From: JAQUBU01 sp036677685
GTDB lineage: Bacteria > Bacillota > Syntrophomonadia > Syntrophomonadales > Syntrophomonadaceae
DNA length: 64,000 bases
Direction of reading: 5' to 3'
Assembly: GCA_036677685.1 (NCBI GenBank)
Contig: JAVBWA010000033.1
Coordinates: 62,001 to 126,000 of the forward strand
The position numbers and the translations under genes are program-made. Positions 9,216-17,638 of this stretch are shown one piece after another (within the stretch, counting starts at the first letter, position 1; each line of letters begins with the position of its first letter). A model generated the notes under the pieces. The model saw only the letters and a program-made list of their open reading frames with translations, ran no database searches and had not been told where the DNA came from.

Positions 9216-11363
9216 ATGCCTAAGATTGCCAAAGTCCCGGTAGTTATGCAGATGGAGAATTTAGAGTGCGGCGCCGCCTGTCTGACCATGATCCTGGCTT
9301 TTCATGGCAAATGGGTGCCCCTGGAACAGGTGCGCGCTGATTGCGGCGTATCCCGCGACGGCAGCAACGCCCGGAACATTTTGCGGGCGGCCCGTGCCTA
9401 TGGGCTCGAAGCGTCAGGGTATCGTCTCGAAGTCGAAGAAATAAAAGGGATGGAGTTCCCGGTGATTATCCACTGGAACTTCAATCATTTCGTGGTCTTA
9501 AACGGGTTCAAGAAAAACTGTGCGGTGCTGAATGATCCTGGGCGGGGGACCGTTGAAGTTCCCATGGAAGTGTTTGATAAATCTTTTACCGGGATCGCGC
9601 TGGTGTTTAAAAAAACCGGTGATTTTGTGGCCGATGGCCGGCCCCGGAGCGTGGCGGCCTTTGCCAAAACCCGTCTTAAGGGAACCCTAGTACCGTTTGT
9701 ATTTGTCATTCTTACCGGCATATTGACTGCGGTGGCGGGAGTCGCTGCACCGGTCTTTTCGCGCATCTTCACGGATAGAATACTGACCCAGGCCAATCCC
9801 GATTGGCTGTATCCTTTTATATTGGCTATGATTGTCCTGCTGGCATTTCAAATCATCGTTTCGGCTATCAACACCCTGTATATGCTAAAAATCCGGGGAA
9901 AGCTCGCTATAGTGGCCAATACTGCATTTTTCTGGCATGTGCTGCGACTGCCGGTGGAGTTTTTCTCCCAGCGGATGGTTGGGGATATTGCCGTACGCCA
10001 GAGTTCCAATGAAGTAATAGCAGAAACTTTAATAGACCAATTGGCGCCGATCCTGTTAAATCTGGCTATGCTGGTGTTTTACCTTGTGGTAATGGTCAGA
10101 TACAGCCTATTGCTGACGGCGGTAGGATTGGCCGCTGCCTTTATTAATATGTGGGTGGCGCGGATTATCTCCGCCAAGCGGATAAATATAACCCGGGCCC
10201 AGATGCGGGACAGCGGTAAACTGGCAGCCACCACCACCAACGGCATCGAAATGATTGAAACCATTAAAGCGTCGGGGGCTGAAAATGGCTATTTTGAACG
10301 CTGGGCAGGCTTTCAGGCCGCAGTCAACAGCTCGATGGTCAATTTTGCCCTGCTCAACCAGTACCTGGGGGCGGTTCCTGGAATCCTGCAGCAGATAGCC
10401 AACCTGGCCGTTTTGGTCTTAGGGGTTATGTTGATTATAAACGGTGGATTTACCGCCGGGATGCTGCTGGCTTTCCAGAGCTTCATGGCGTCCTTTTTAG
10501 CCCCTATGAATACGATTATCGGGATGGGCCAGAGCGTACAGGAAATGCGTTCTTCCATGGAGAGAATCGAAGATGTAATGAATTACCGGCCCGATGTGGA
10601 ATACCTGCCTCAGACCGGAGAAGACGAACGGGAATATCACAAATTGACCGGTTCCCTGATCATGAGCAACGTAGCTTTCGGATATTCCCGGCTGGCAGAG
10701 CCCCTGATTGAAAACTTCAGCCTTAATGTCAAACCCGGCCAGCGCATTGCTCTGGTAGGCCCTTCGGGGTGCGGGAAGTCGACCTTGTCCAAACTGATTT
10801 CCGGTTTATACAAACCCTGGACTGGTGAGATTAAATTCGATGGCCAGCCGCAGGAAGAAATATACCGGGAGGTTTTTACCGGCTCTATTGCCGTAGTCGA
10901 CCAGGATATTATCTTGTTTGAGGACACCCTGGCCAACAACATAAAAATGTGGGACAAATCCATAGAAGACTTTGAAATGATTCTGGCGGCCCGTGACGCC
11001 CAACTGCACACCGAAATTATGCAGCGGGAGGGCGGCTACAACTGCATGGTTCTGGAAGGAGGCCGGAATTTTTCGGGCGGCCAGCGGCAGCGCATAGAAA
11101 TCGCCCGGGTGCTGGCCCAGGACCCCAGGATTGTGATTCTGGACGAAGCCACTTCCGCCCTGGACGCCAAAACCGAATATGAGCTTATACAAGCCATCAA
11201 AGACCGAGGTATTACTTGTATTATAGTGGCCCACCGGCTGTCCACCATCCGGGACAGTGATGAAATCATCGTAATGGATAAAGGCAAAGTCACAGAGCGG
11301 GGCCGGCATGAAGAATTGTACCAGGCCGGAGGGCTGTATACACAGCTTATTTCCACGGAATAG
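9216..11363 (+). CDS. NHLP-type peptide exporter: C39 peptidase, permease and ATPase
   Basis: A 715-residue three-domain exporter. Residues 5-135 are a C39 peptidase with catalytic Cys18 in MENLECGAACL, a His in NHFVVLNGF and an Asp in LNDPGRGT; such domains cut leaders after a Gly-Gly pair during export. Residues ~155-440 form the six-helix ABC permease. Residues ~480-715 form the nucleotide-binding domain with Walker A GPSGCGKST, signature FSGGQRQRIEIARVL and Walker B VILDEATSALD. All key residues are present, so it should be active. It lies between the adaptor and the second ABC subunit (gap of 11 bases). Five small genes with double-glycine leaders lie 5-15 kb downstream and are its likely cargo, by inference. 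Confidence 0.9.
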   Translation: MPKIAKVPVVMQMENLECGAACLTMILAFHGKWVPLEQVRADCGVSRDGSNARNILRAARAYGLEASGYRLEVEEIKGMEFPVIIHWNFNHFVVLNGFKKNCAVLNDPGRGTVEVPMEVFDKSFTGIALVFKKTGDFVADGRPRSVAAFAKTRLKGTLVPFVFVILTGILTAVAGVAAPVFSRIFTDRILTQANPDWLYPFILAMIVLLAFQIIVSAINTLYMLKIRGKLAIVANTAFFWHVLRLPVEFFSQRMVGDIAVRQSSNEVIAETLIDQLAPILLNLAMLVFYLVVMVRYSLLLTAVGLAAAFINMWVARIISAKRINITRAQMRDSGKLAATTTNGIEMIETIKASGAENGYFERWAGFQAAVNSSMVNFALLNQYLGAVPGILQQIANLAVLVLGVMLIINGGFTAGMLLAFQSFMASFLAPMNTIIGMGQSVQEMRSSMERIEDVMNYRPDVEYLPQTGEDEREYHKLTGSLIMSNVAFGYSRLAEPLIENFSLNVKPGQRIALVGPSGCGKSTLSKLISGLYKPWTGEIKFDGQPQEEIYREVFTGSIAVVDQDIILFEDTLANNIKMWDKSIEDFEMILAARDAQLHTEIMQREGGYNCMVLEGGRNFSGGQRQRIEIARVLAQDPRIVILDEATSALDAKTEYELIQAIKDRGITCIIVAHRLSTIRDSDEIIVMDKGKVTERGRHEELYQAGGLYTQLISTE

Positions 11364-11374
11364 GAGTTCGTATC

Positions 11375-13594
11375 ATGAGCAAAGGTTGGTTTGACGAACA
11401 GATAAAAGATAGAATCCGGTATGACGAAGAAGGCTTTCAAAACGCTTTTGCCCAACTTTCTTCGGTTGTTCTGGGCAAATCTGCGATATCGGCCGCATTA
11501 AACACCGACCGGCTGAAAACCAAAAACGCCATTGAGGAAATCCTCAAGTTCTATAATATAAAAACCATAGAACTGCCCGAAGAAATTGAAGATATGAACG
11601 ACCAGCTCGAATACCTCCTGCGTCCTGACGGGATTATGCGGAGAGTGGTAAAACTCCAGGGCGAATGGTGGCGTGATGCTGTCGGGCCCATGCTCGGACA
11701 GACCAAAAACGGGGATGTGGTAGCACTTATACCGGTTGGGGCGGCGGGATATGAATTCTTTGATTATCAGAGCGGCCAAAAGATCAAACTGTCACGCAAA
11801 ACCCGGGATATGCTGCAGGAGGATGCCTTCTGCTTTTACCGGCCTTTACCCCTTAGAAAATTGGGGCTGGCCGATCTCATCCGCTATATTGCAAGCACCC
11901 TTTCCCGGGCCGATATTATTATCATTGTCCTAGCCAGCCTGGGGGTAAGTCTTATGGGAATGTTTACTCCCTATGCGACCAAGCTCATCTTCGAGCGGGT
12001 GATACCGTCCGGGGAAACGGGGCTGCTGTTGCCGGTAACTTTATTGCTGCTGGGGGTCACTGTCTCCTCGGCCTTGATCGGCATTACCAAGACCCTTTTA
12101 ATGGCCCGCGTGCAGACCAAAATGAAAATCCCGGTCGAAGCGGCGGCCATGAGCCGGCTGTTTTCCCTGCCCGCCCCCTTTTTCAAAGAATACAATGCCG
12201 GTGAATTAAGTTCACGCGTTGCGGCTATCAGCCAGCTTTGTGATATGCTGGCCAATGTAATTCTATCTACCGGACTAACTGCGGTTTTTTCATTTGTTTA
12301 CGTATTTCAGATAATGACTTTTGCCCCCGCCCTGGTGGCTCCCGCCCTCCTGGTAATAGCGGCGCAATTGGCGGTTACCGTTATAACCGGCCTGGTCCAG
12401 CTAAATCTTAACCGCCGCCAAATGGAACTTGGCGCCAAACTTAACGGGCTTACCCTGGCGTGTTTTTCCGGAGTCCAGAAAATAAAACTGGCCGGGGCTG
12501 AACGGCGCGTTTTTGCCAAATGGGCCGGGTTGTATAAAGAGCAAGCCGAACTGTCCTTTGATCCGCCCGCCCTTATCAAGCTGCAACCGGTAATTTCCAG
12601 CTTCATTTCTCTGGGGGGCATCATTATCATCTATTATAGTGCCGCCACCGCCGGTGTTTCAGTTGCCGGATACATGGCTTTCAACGCTTCCTTTGGCCTG
12701 GTGAGCGGCGCCATTTTGGCCCTGGCTGGTGTGACCACCACTATGGCCAATATAAAACCGCTGATGGAGATGGTCGAGCCTATCCTGCAAACCGTGCCGG
12801 AAGCGGGGGAAAACAAACAGATCATCACCCGGCTGTCAGGCAGTATTGAGATAAACAACGTATCATTCCGTTACAATGAGGAAATGCCCCTGGTTTTGGA
12901 CGACCTCAGCCTGAAAATAAGAGCCGGTCAGTATGTGGCCATTGTGGGGCAGACCGGGTGTGGGAAATCCACCTTGATGCGTCTTTTGCTGGGATTTGAA
13001 ACCCCGCAAAGAGGGGCTATCTATTATGACGGATTGGATATCGCCCGCCTTGATTTACGGTCCTTGCGGCAGCATATCGGGGCGGTAACGCAAGACGGAC
13101 GGCTTTTCTCCGGAGATATTTTCTCCAATATCGTAGTCTCCGCTCCCTGGTTATCCCTGGACGACGCCTGGCAGGCTGCGGAACTGTCCGGTATTGCCGA
13201 CGATATCCGGGCTATGCCGATGCGTATGCATACCGTGATTTCCGAAGGCAGCGGCGGCATCTCTGGCGGCCAGCGCCAGCGGCTGATGATCGCCCGGGCG
13301 ATTGTCCCCAAACCCCGGATTCTGATGTTCGATGAAGCCACCTCGGCCTTGGACAATATTACCCAGAAGCAGGTATCGGAAGCCCTGGATTCCCTGCAAA
13401 GTACCCGGATCGTCATCGCCCACCGGCTTTCCACCATTCGTCGCTGCGACCGTATCATCGTGCTGGAAAACGGTAAAATCAAGGAGGACGGCACCTATGA
13501 CGAACTGATCCAAAAGGGCGGCTATTTCGCCGAACTGGTGGAAAGACAGAGACTTGATGACGAATCTTTTGTGGGGAAGACCACGCTTTTTTAA
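11375..13594 (+). CDS. NHLP-type exporter second ABC subunit (permease and ATPase, no peptidase)
   Basis: A 739-residue ABC half-transporter. In place of a peptidase it has an N-terminal region of ~150 residues typical of the second NHLP exporter subunit. This is followed by six membrane helices (~175-450) and a complete nucleotide-binding domain (~490-739) with GQTGCGKST, ISGGQRQRLMIARAI and LMFDEATSALD. It probably pairs with the C39 subunit as a heterodimer. The last 720 bases of the gene are repeated at 16257-16977 as a dead copy. A long palindromic element follows the stop codon by about 45 bases. Confidence 0.87.
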   Translation: MSKGWFDEQIKDRIRYDEEGFQNAFAQLSSVVLGKSAISAALNTDRLKTKNAIEEILKFYNIKTIELPEEIEDMNDQLEYLLRPDGIMRRVVKLQGEWWRDAVGPMLGQTKNGDVVALIPVGAAGYEFFDYQSGQKIKLSRKTRDMLQEDAFCFYRPLPLRKLGLADLIRYIASTLSRADIIIIVLASLGVSLMGMFTPYATKLIFERVIPSGETGLLLPVTLLLLGVTVSSALIGITKTLLMARVQTKMKIPVEAAAMSRLFSLPAPFFKEYNAGELSSRVAAISQLCDMLANVILSTGLTAVFSFVYVFQIMTFAPALVAPALLVIAAQLAVTVITGLVQLNLNRRQMELGAKLNGLTLACFSGVQKIKLAGAERRVFAKWAGLYKEQAELSFDPPALIKLQPVISSFISLGGIIIIYYSAATAGVSVAGYMAFNASFGLVSGAILALAGVTTTMANIKPLMEMVEPILQTVPEAGENKQIITRLSGSIEINNVSFRYNEEMPLVLDDLSLKIRAGQYVAIVGQTGCGKSTLMRLLLGFETPQRGAIYYDGLDIARLDLRSLRQHIGAVTQDGRLFSGDIFSNIVVSAPWLSLDDAWQAAELSGIADDIRAMPMRMHTVISEGSGGISGGQRQRLMIARAIVPKPRILMFDEATSALDNITQKQVSEALDSLQSTRIVIAHRLSTIRRCDRIIVLENGKIKEDGTYDELIQKGGYFAELVERQRLDDESFVGKTTLF

Positions 13595-13636
13595 AACAAC
13601 AGGTGACCAGGGGGAAGACGAAGGGTTATTTGACAC

Positions 13637-13701
13637 GAGGGGACGTTTTATTTGTGTCATTCATTGGTTTGAAGAAAATGACACAAATAAAACGTCCCCT
13701 A
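13637..13701. repeat. Long perfect palindrome, REP-like element
   Basis: AGGGGACGTTTTATTTGTGT at 13638 starts a 24-base arm that is repeated in exact inverse at 13677-13700, separated by about 15 bases. This is far longer than a normal terminator stem, and no T-run follows it. The GGGGACG end recurs in several other intergenic spots in this window. I interpret it as a member of a dispersed palindromic repeat family. It may also stop transcription between the exporter operon and the opposing sigma/anti-sigma pair. Confidence 0.7.
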
Positions 13702-13774
13702 TCTCTTGCCTATCTCTTGTGCCCAAGTTAAAATGCATCGGCTGGAGAAGTCCTATCACCATCTATTTGGCAAC

Positions 13775-14539
13775 TCATTCCCGGGTAAGCGACTCTGCAA
13801 CCTTACAGATTTCTTCTGCACAGAGATCACCGCTGACCATAAAATATATTGCGGAAGTCTGCCATATTAATCGTCGAACTCCGGTTTTAGGAAAGAAAAT
13901 AAGGGTTGCTTCACTTCCGTTTATCTGCACATTGGAGAGTTCCGCATCATTGCTCCGGTAATTGTAAGAAAAAGAACTTACCTTGCTTGCCGGGGTCTCG
14001 TCAATGGTCAATATTTTTCCAGACTCGGAATGTAGGTAATGCAACTCTAGCGGGGATAGAGCATCTGCTTTTTCGGTTATGTAGACTCCTTTCAAGGCAT
14101 AATCCTCGGGGATATATTCAGGGACCAGAATATCATAGGCTAATAATTCCCGGGCTTTTTTTAAGGTCGATAGTTCCTTCTCTATCATCTTTTCTTCCGC
14201 TCCCTGGTTTCCATGGGTGGGTACATTATTACCGGTCCGGGCGACTCCGGCTATACTTGCCACGTTGCCGGCAAGCGTTTTTATGGTTTGGAAAAAGCGA
14301 AGATCAGCGATAACATGGTCTCCGGCGCCAATAAACAGCCCTCCCGAGAGAATCAATACCAATGCCATGGCTGTGGCCCACTTCCTGAAAACAGGAGACT
14401 TTGGCTTCACCGTTTTACTTTTTATTTATTGAAAGATTTCTGCCCAAACTTCGTCTTTTTCGGGAACGGATATGTTGGAGGCAGATTCTTTTAGAGCCTT
14501 GGACAGTTCCTTCTCAAAGCTATCCATTGAACGGTTCAT
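13775..14539 (-). pseudogene. Anti-sigma factor (DUF4367-like), interrupted by an in-frame stop
   Basis: The natural start is the ATG at 14539, which overlaps the stop of the sigma gene as TGATG, a classic coupled arrangement. From it the frame reads 37 residues (ending DEVWAEIF-Q), then TAA at codon 38, then continues in the same frame with a transmembrane helix (MALVLILSGGLFIGAG) and a DUF4367-like C-terminal domain of ~170 residues. A GTG at 14410 could restart translation, giving a 211-residue protein without the cytoplasmic sigma-binding part. The gene therefore probably lost its function by a single base change, unless the stop is a sequencing error or restart occurs. Confidence 0.7.
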
Positions 14540-15144
14540 CAAATCACCTTCCTTTCAGGAGCCAGAATATCCTTTAAGGCCTTTCGAGCGCGGTTGAGCC
14601 TGCTTTTTACCGTCCCCAAAGGCAACCCCAGCAGTCCCGCCATCTCCTTGTCCTCTAATTCGAGATAGTATTTGAGTACAATAACCTCTCTATATTTTAA
14701 CTCTATCATTTTTAAGGCCTGTATGATATCCAACTCTTTTTCCAGTTTTCCAATGCTATCCGGCATTTGAGCTGGACTAAAATTCATCTCATCAATTGCG
14801 GATAGCGGAATGGAACGCTGGTTCTTTTTCGTCATATCAATAGCTTTGTTTGATGCCACGGCGGCCAGCCATCCATAGATTTTATCCAGGTCCTTCAGTT
14901 CAGGCAATTTTTTATAAGCAGCCATGAAGGCCTCCTGAGTTGCATCCCGGGCCACAAGCTCATCCTGCACAATTAAGCAAGTGGCGCGATAGACCCTTTC
15001 GAAATAGCTGTTAGTCTCTGCTCCGCCTGCCGGCCTTATCTTGTAGGGACTATGCGTAAGGATTATTATGGTATTGTGAACAACAATGCAGGAACAACTG
15101 ACGGGAGGCGTCTCCATGGTCATGAGTAAACAAACTCGAAACAT
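14539..15144 (-). CDS. ECF-type RNA polymerase sigma factor (start uncertain)
   Basis: Sigma region 2 is clear (RDATQEAFMAAYKKLPEL and IYGWLAAVASNKAIDM), as is region 4 (ELKYREVIVLKYYLELEDKE; GLPLGTVKSRLNRARKALK). Such factors direct RNA polymerase to stress or envelope promoters and are held by a membrane anti-sigma factor, here the next gene with overlapping TGATG. The N-terminus is a problem. The conserved part begins at YFERVYRA, and no ATG, GTG or TTG lies in the ~20 codons before it. The upstream ATGs (15117, 15123, 15144) lack ribosome-binding sites and overlap the divergent gene. The start may be lost or unusual, in keeping with decay of its partner. Confidence 0.7.
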   Translation of the reverse strand: MFRVCLLMTMETPPVSCSCIVVHNTIIILTHSPYKIRPAGGAETNSYFERVYRATCLIVQDELVARDATQEAFMAAYKKLPELKDLDKIYGWLAAVASNKAIDMTKKNQRSIPLSAIDEMNFSPAQMPDSIGKLEKELDIIQALKMIELKYREVIVLKYYLELEDKEMAGLLGLPLGTVKSRLNRARKALKDILAPERKVI

Positions 15145-16240
15145 CGTCGGGGCATTTGCGGCTATCGCGTTATTGGCCGCGCTGTGCTTTTGTTATGCGG
15201 AACATGAGCAAGCAAGCAAGGCTCCCCGAGAAGATAGCGCTTACCTGGCCTCGTCCGATGGAAAATTGGGAATCTTCAATATCAAGAGTAAAAACTTTGA
15301 GCTACTGTATGATGGCATATATGACGGCATATATGTCTCCATGATTGTCGGGGTCACCTGTAATGACGAGGTTGTATTCATAAACGAGCATTCCCCCGGG
15401 GAAGGCAACGGGAACAATAAATCCCGTTCGCTTCAGGGCCTTTATATATTTAACTTAAAAAATAAGCAAGCCACCCGCTTGGATGAAAAATCAAGCAGCC
15501 ATGTTTATATGTCCCCCAACGGGGAAGCTTTGGCTTATATAGTTTATACCTACCTCAACAACCAGGAACTGGTATACTTGAACCTGCAGACTATGGAGTC
15601 AACCCGGGTATCCGTATCTGAGGGATACTTCGGGTATAATAACGCCTGGTCCCCGGACAGCAGCAGACTGGCAATAAATCGTCCCGGAGGAATCTCCTTG
15701 TTTAAACCGTCAAACCAAAAAAAATATCCGTTTTCCAGTCTCAAGGGGAAAAAGGCGGTATTTCTCGGATGGTTTGATAAATCCCATCTGCTGCTGAAAG
15801 TTGAAGAAGATAAAAAGGAATATATGGTCTCTTTTAATATCAAGACCGAAAAAATCACTTATCTTCTGAATAAGGACAGCAGCATCTTTTATGCGGCTTG
15901 CACTCCAGACCATATCATTTCTTTAAAGAGAAATCCGCGCGATTCCCATATATGGGATGTTGCGGCGGCTCCCCGGGAATCCACCCAAAAAGCGGTTTAT
16001 CTGTTTTCGGTTCCGCCCGACTTGGAGCAGATACCCGAGGCTGACAGAGTATACCTGTTCTTTCGCCAGATAACTCCCATTTCCAATGAAAAAATATTCT
16101 ATCAGGTGCTGGATTGTGAAACATATGAACCGCATTACTGCGGAGTGGTCGATCTAAAAAACCATGCTCAAGTCCCTCTGGATACGGCTATTACTTCCCT
16201 GGCCCCGTTCAGGCAGGGAAAAGAATCACTTTTGAAATAA
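15116..16240 (+). CDS. Membrane-anchored beta-propeller-like protein
   Basis: A 374-residue protein with an N-terminal membrane segment (GAFAAIALLAALCFCY). It has repeated beta-rich motifs typical of TolB/WD40-like propellers, such as YLASSDGKLGIFNIKSK, VYMSPNGEALAYIVYTYLN and AWSPDSSRLAINRPG. The ATG at 15116 follows GGGAGG by seven bases and is preferred over the ATG at 15086. It is divergent from the ECF sigma gene and may be its regulatory target or a sensor partner, by position only. No enzyme motif is visible. Confidence 0.65.
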   Translation: MVMSKQTRNIVGAFAAIALLAALCFCYAEHEQASKAPREDSAYLASSDGKLGIFNIKSKNFELLYDGIYDGIYVSMIVGVTCNDEVVFINEHSPGEGNGNNKSRSLQGLYIFNLKNKQATRLDEKSSSHVYMSPNGEALAYIVYTYLNNQELVYLNLQTMESTRVSVSEGYFGYNNAWSPDSSRLAINRPGGISLFKPSNQKKYPFSSLKGKKAVFLGWFDKSHLLLKVEEDKKEYMVSFNIKTEKITYLLNKDSSIFYAACTPDHIISLKRNPRDSHIWDVAAAPRESTQKAVYLFSVPPDLEQIPEADRVYLFFRQITPISNEKIFYQVLDCETYEPHYCGVVDLKNHAQVPLDTAITSLAPFRQGKESLLK

Positions 16241-16256
16241 ATTCCCCTTGTGTCCC

Positions 16257-16977
16257 CAATGAGGAAATGCCCCTGGTTTTGGACGACCTCAGCCTGAAAA
16301 TAAGAGCCGGGCAGTATGTGGCCATTGTGGGACAGACCGGGTGCGGAAAATCGACTTTGATGCGCCTTTTGCTGGGATTTGAAACCCCGTAGAGGGGAGC
16401 CATATATTATGACGGACAGGATATTGCCCGCATTGATTTACGGTTCTTGCGGCAGCATATCGGGGTAGTAACGCAAGACGGACGGCTTTTCTCCGGAGAT
16501 ATTTTCTCCAATATCGTAGTCTCCGCTCCCTGGTTATCCCTGGACGATGCCTGGCAGGCTGCGGAACTGTCTGGTATTGCCGATGATATCCGGGCTATAC
16601 CGATGGGCATGCATACCGTGATTTCCGAAGGCAGCGGCGGCATCTCCGGCGGCCAGCGCCAGCGTCTGATGATTGCCCGGGCGATTGTTCCCAAACCCCG
16701 GATTCTGATGTTTGATGAAGCCACCTCGGCCTTGGACAATATTACCCAGAAGCAGGTATCGGAAGCCCTCGATTCCCTGCAAAGCACCCGGATCGTCATC
16801 GCCCACCGGCTTTCCACCATTCGCCATTGCGACCGCATCATTGTGCTGGAAAACGGCAAAATCAAGGAGGACGGTACCTATGACGAACTGATTCAAAAGG
16901 GCGGCTACTTCGCCGAACTGGTGGAAAGGCAGAGGCTTGACGACGGATCTTTTGTGGGGAAGACCACGCTTTTTTAA
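16257..16977 (+). pseudogene. Partial duplicate of the NHLP ABC subunit ATPase domain
   Basis: This stretch aligns without gaps to 12874-13594, the last 720 bases of the second exporter subunit, including the shared stop context. It begins inside the nucleotide-binding domain (EEMPLVLDDLSLKIRAGQY) with no start codon or membrane domain. A TAG at 16390 interrupts the frame just after Walker A, where the parent has a Gln codon. The frame from 16447 onward stays open but lacks Walker A, so it cannot be a working ATPase. Most differences are silent or mild, so the duplication is fairly recent. Confidence 0.88.
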
Positions 16978-17052
16978 AAATATTAAAGCAATAGGCGAAC
17001 TTAACCTATCTATATTTCCCTGCCGCCGGTGTGGAGACCGGGGGGGATGTCC

Positions 17053-17277
17053 TCAAACAGGTAAGCGGTTGTCCGGTACTTTCAGCACCCAGCCGGTTCT
17101 TAAAGAAAATTCATCCGTTATGATGGGATTGAGATCTATGATGGCTTGTGGGGTCGTTTTGAAATAATGTGCAATCCTCGTAAGGTCATCATGATGTACG
17201 ACCGTGTAATACGCGTACCTTTGCCCGTCGCCGCCGGAAACCTCGTTGAGTTCGGAATCATTCAGCTTGTTTGACAT
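17053..17277 (-). CDS. Double-glycine-leader peptide carrying a LysM domain
   Basis: A 74-residue protein with GGAGG eight bases before its ATG. Residues 1-16 (MSNKLNDSELNEVSGG) are a textbook double-glycine leader of the type cut by C39 peptidases. The rest, from residue ~22, is one complete LysM module (YTVVHHDDLTRIAHYF; then TPQAIIDLNP and GWVLKVP), a fold that binds peptidoglycan or chitin. I infer a small cell-wall-binding peptide exported and trimmed by the transporter at 9216-11363. A LysM cargo behind such a leader is unusual. It faces the duplicated ATPase remnant. Confidence 0.75.
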   Translation of the reverse strand: MSNKLNDSELNEVSGGDGQRYAYYTVVHHDDLTRIAHYFKTTPQAIIDLNPIITDEFSLRTGWVLKVPDNRLPV

Positions 17278-17397
17278 AATAATTACCTCCGGTATTTTAA
17301 TAAAAACGTTGGGCGATCCAATTATTATTTTATGACCTGTCCCGTCTTTCCGTTTGTTCTATTCTCCTATATGATCCATACTAGCATATATTTGCCG

Positions 17398-17475
17398 AAG
17401 CACGGGGACGTTCTTGGGAAGCACGGGGGGAAGCACGGAAGCACGGGAAGCACGGGGACGTTCTTTTTGCTTCCA
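17398..17475. repeat. Direct repeats of a GAAGCACGGGG unit
   Basis: The short unit GAAGCACGG(GG) occurs several times within about 75 bases and ends in GGGGACGTTCTTTTTGC, which matches the GGGGACG-type repeat found elsewhere in the window. The array is irregular, with units partly lost. It lies between the LysM peptide gene and an AT-rich patch and has no coding frame. Confidence 0.55.
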
Positions 17476-17522
17476 TGGGTGAGAAAAATATTATACTGTT
17501 AAAGGTAAATTGGAGGTAAATT

Positions 17523-17633
17523 ATGGTTGCTTGCTGCCGCCATAATTACTATGCTTATAATGAAGCGGAAAGATGCCCCCTTGTGTTCAGTGCGGTTTTT
17601 AGTGATTATGAATTTTTAAATGAAAGGACTTAA
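17523..17633 (+). CDS. Possible 36-residue peptide
   Basis: A short frame with GGAGG six bases before its ATG and a promoter-like TTATACTGTTAAAGG just upstream. The product begins MVACCRHNYYAYNEAE and has three Cys but no recognisable leader or domain. Its stop is five bases before the GTG of the DJ-1/PfpI gene, so it may be a leader peptide or coupled small gene. It may also be the stub of a longer gene. Not recognised. Confidence 0.35.
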   Translation: MVACCRHNYYAYNEAERCPLVFSAVFSDYEFLNERT

Positions 17634-17638
17634 AGAAG

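Noticed and set aside
9485..13660. Many 60-170-codon antisense frames across the exporter genes
   Set aside because: All lie opposite well-supported ABC transporter domains and lack ribosome-binding sites; ordinary shadows in GC-rich codons.
13637..13701. Palindrome as a simple Rho-independent terminator
   Set aside because: The stem is far too long, there is no T-run, and its ends recur elsewhere; a repeat element fits better, though it may also end transcripts.
13554..13961. 135-codon frame on the + strand
   Set aside because: It runs through the palindrome and antisense to the anti-sigma gene, with no ribosome-binding site and no protein-like composition.
16447..16977. Open frame of 176 codons that looks like an ABC ATPase
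   Set aside because: It lacks Walker A and any membrane domain and is the tail of a gapless duplicate of 12874-13594 with a TAG upstream; annotated as pseudogene.
17398..17475. Repeat array considered as CRISPR
   Set aside because: Units are about 10 bases and directly adjacent, without spacers or cas genes.
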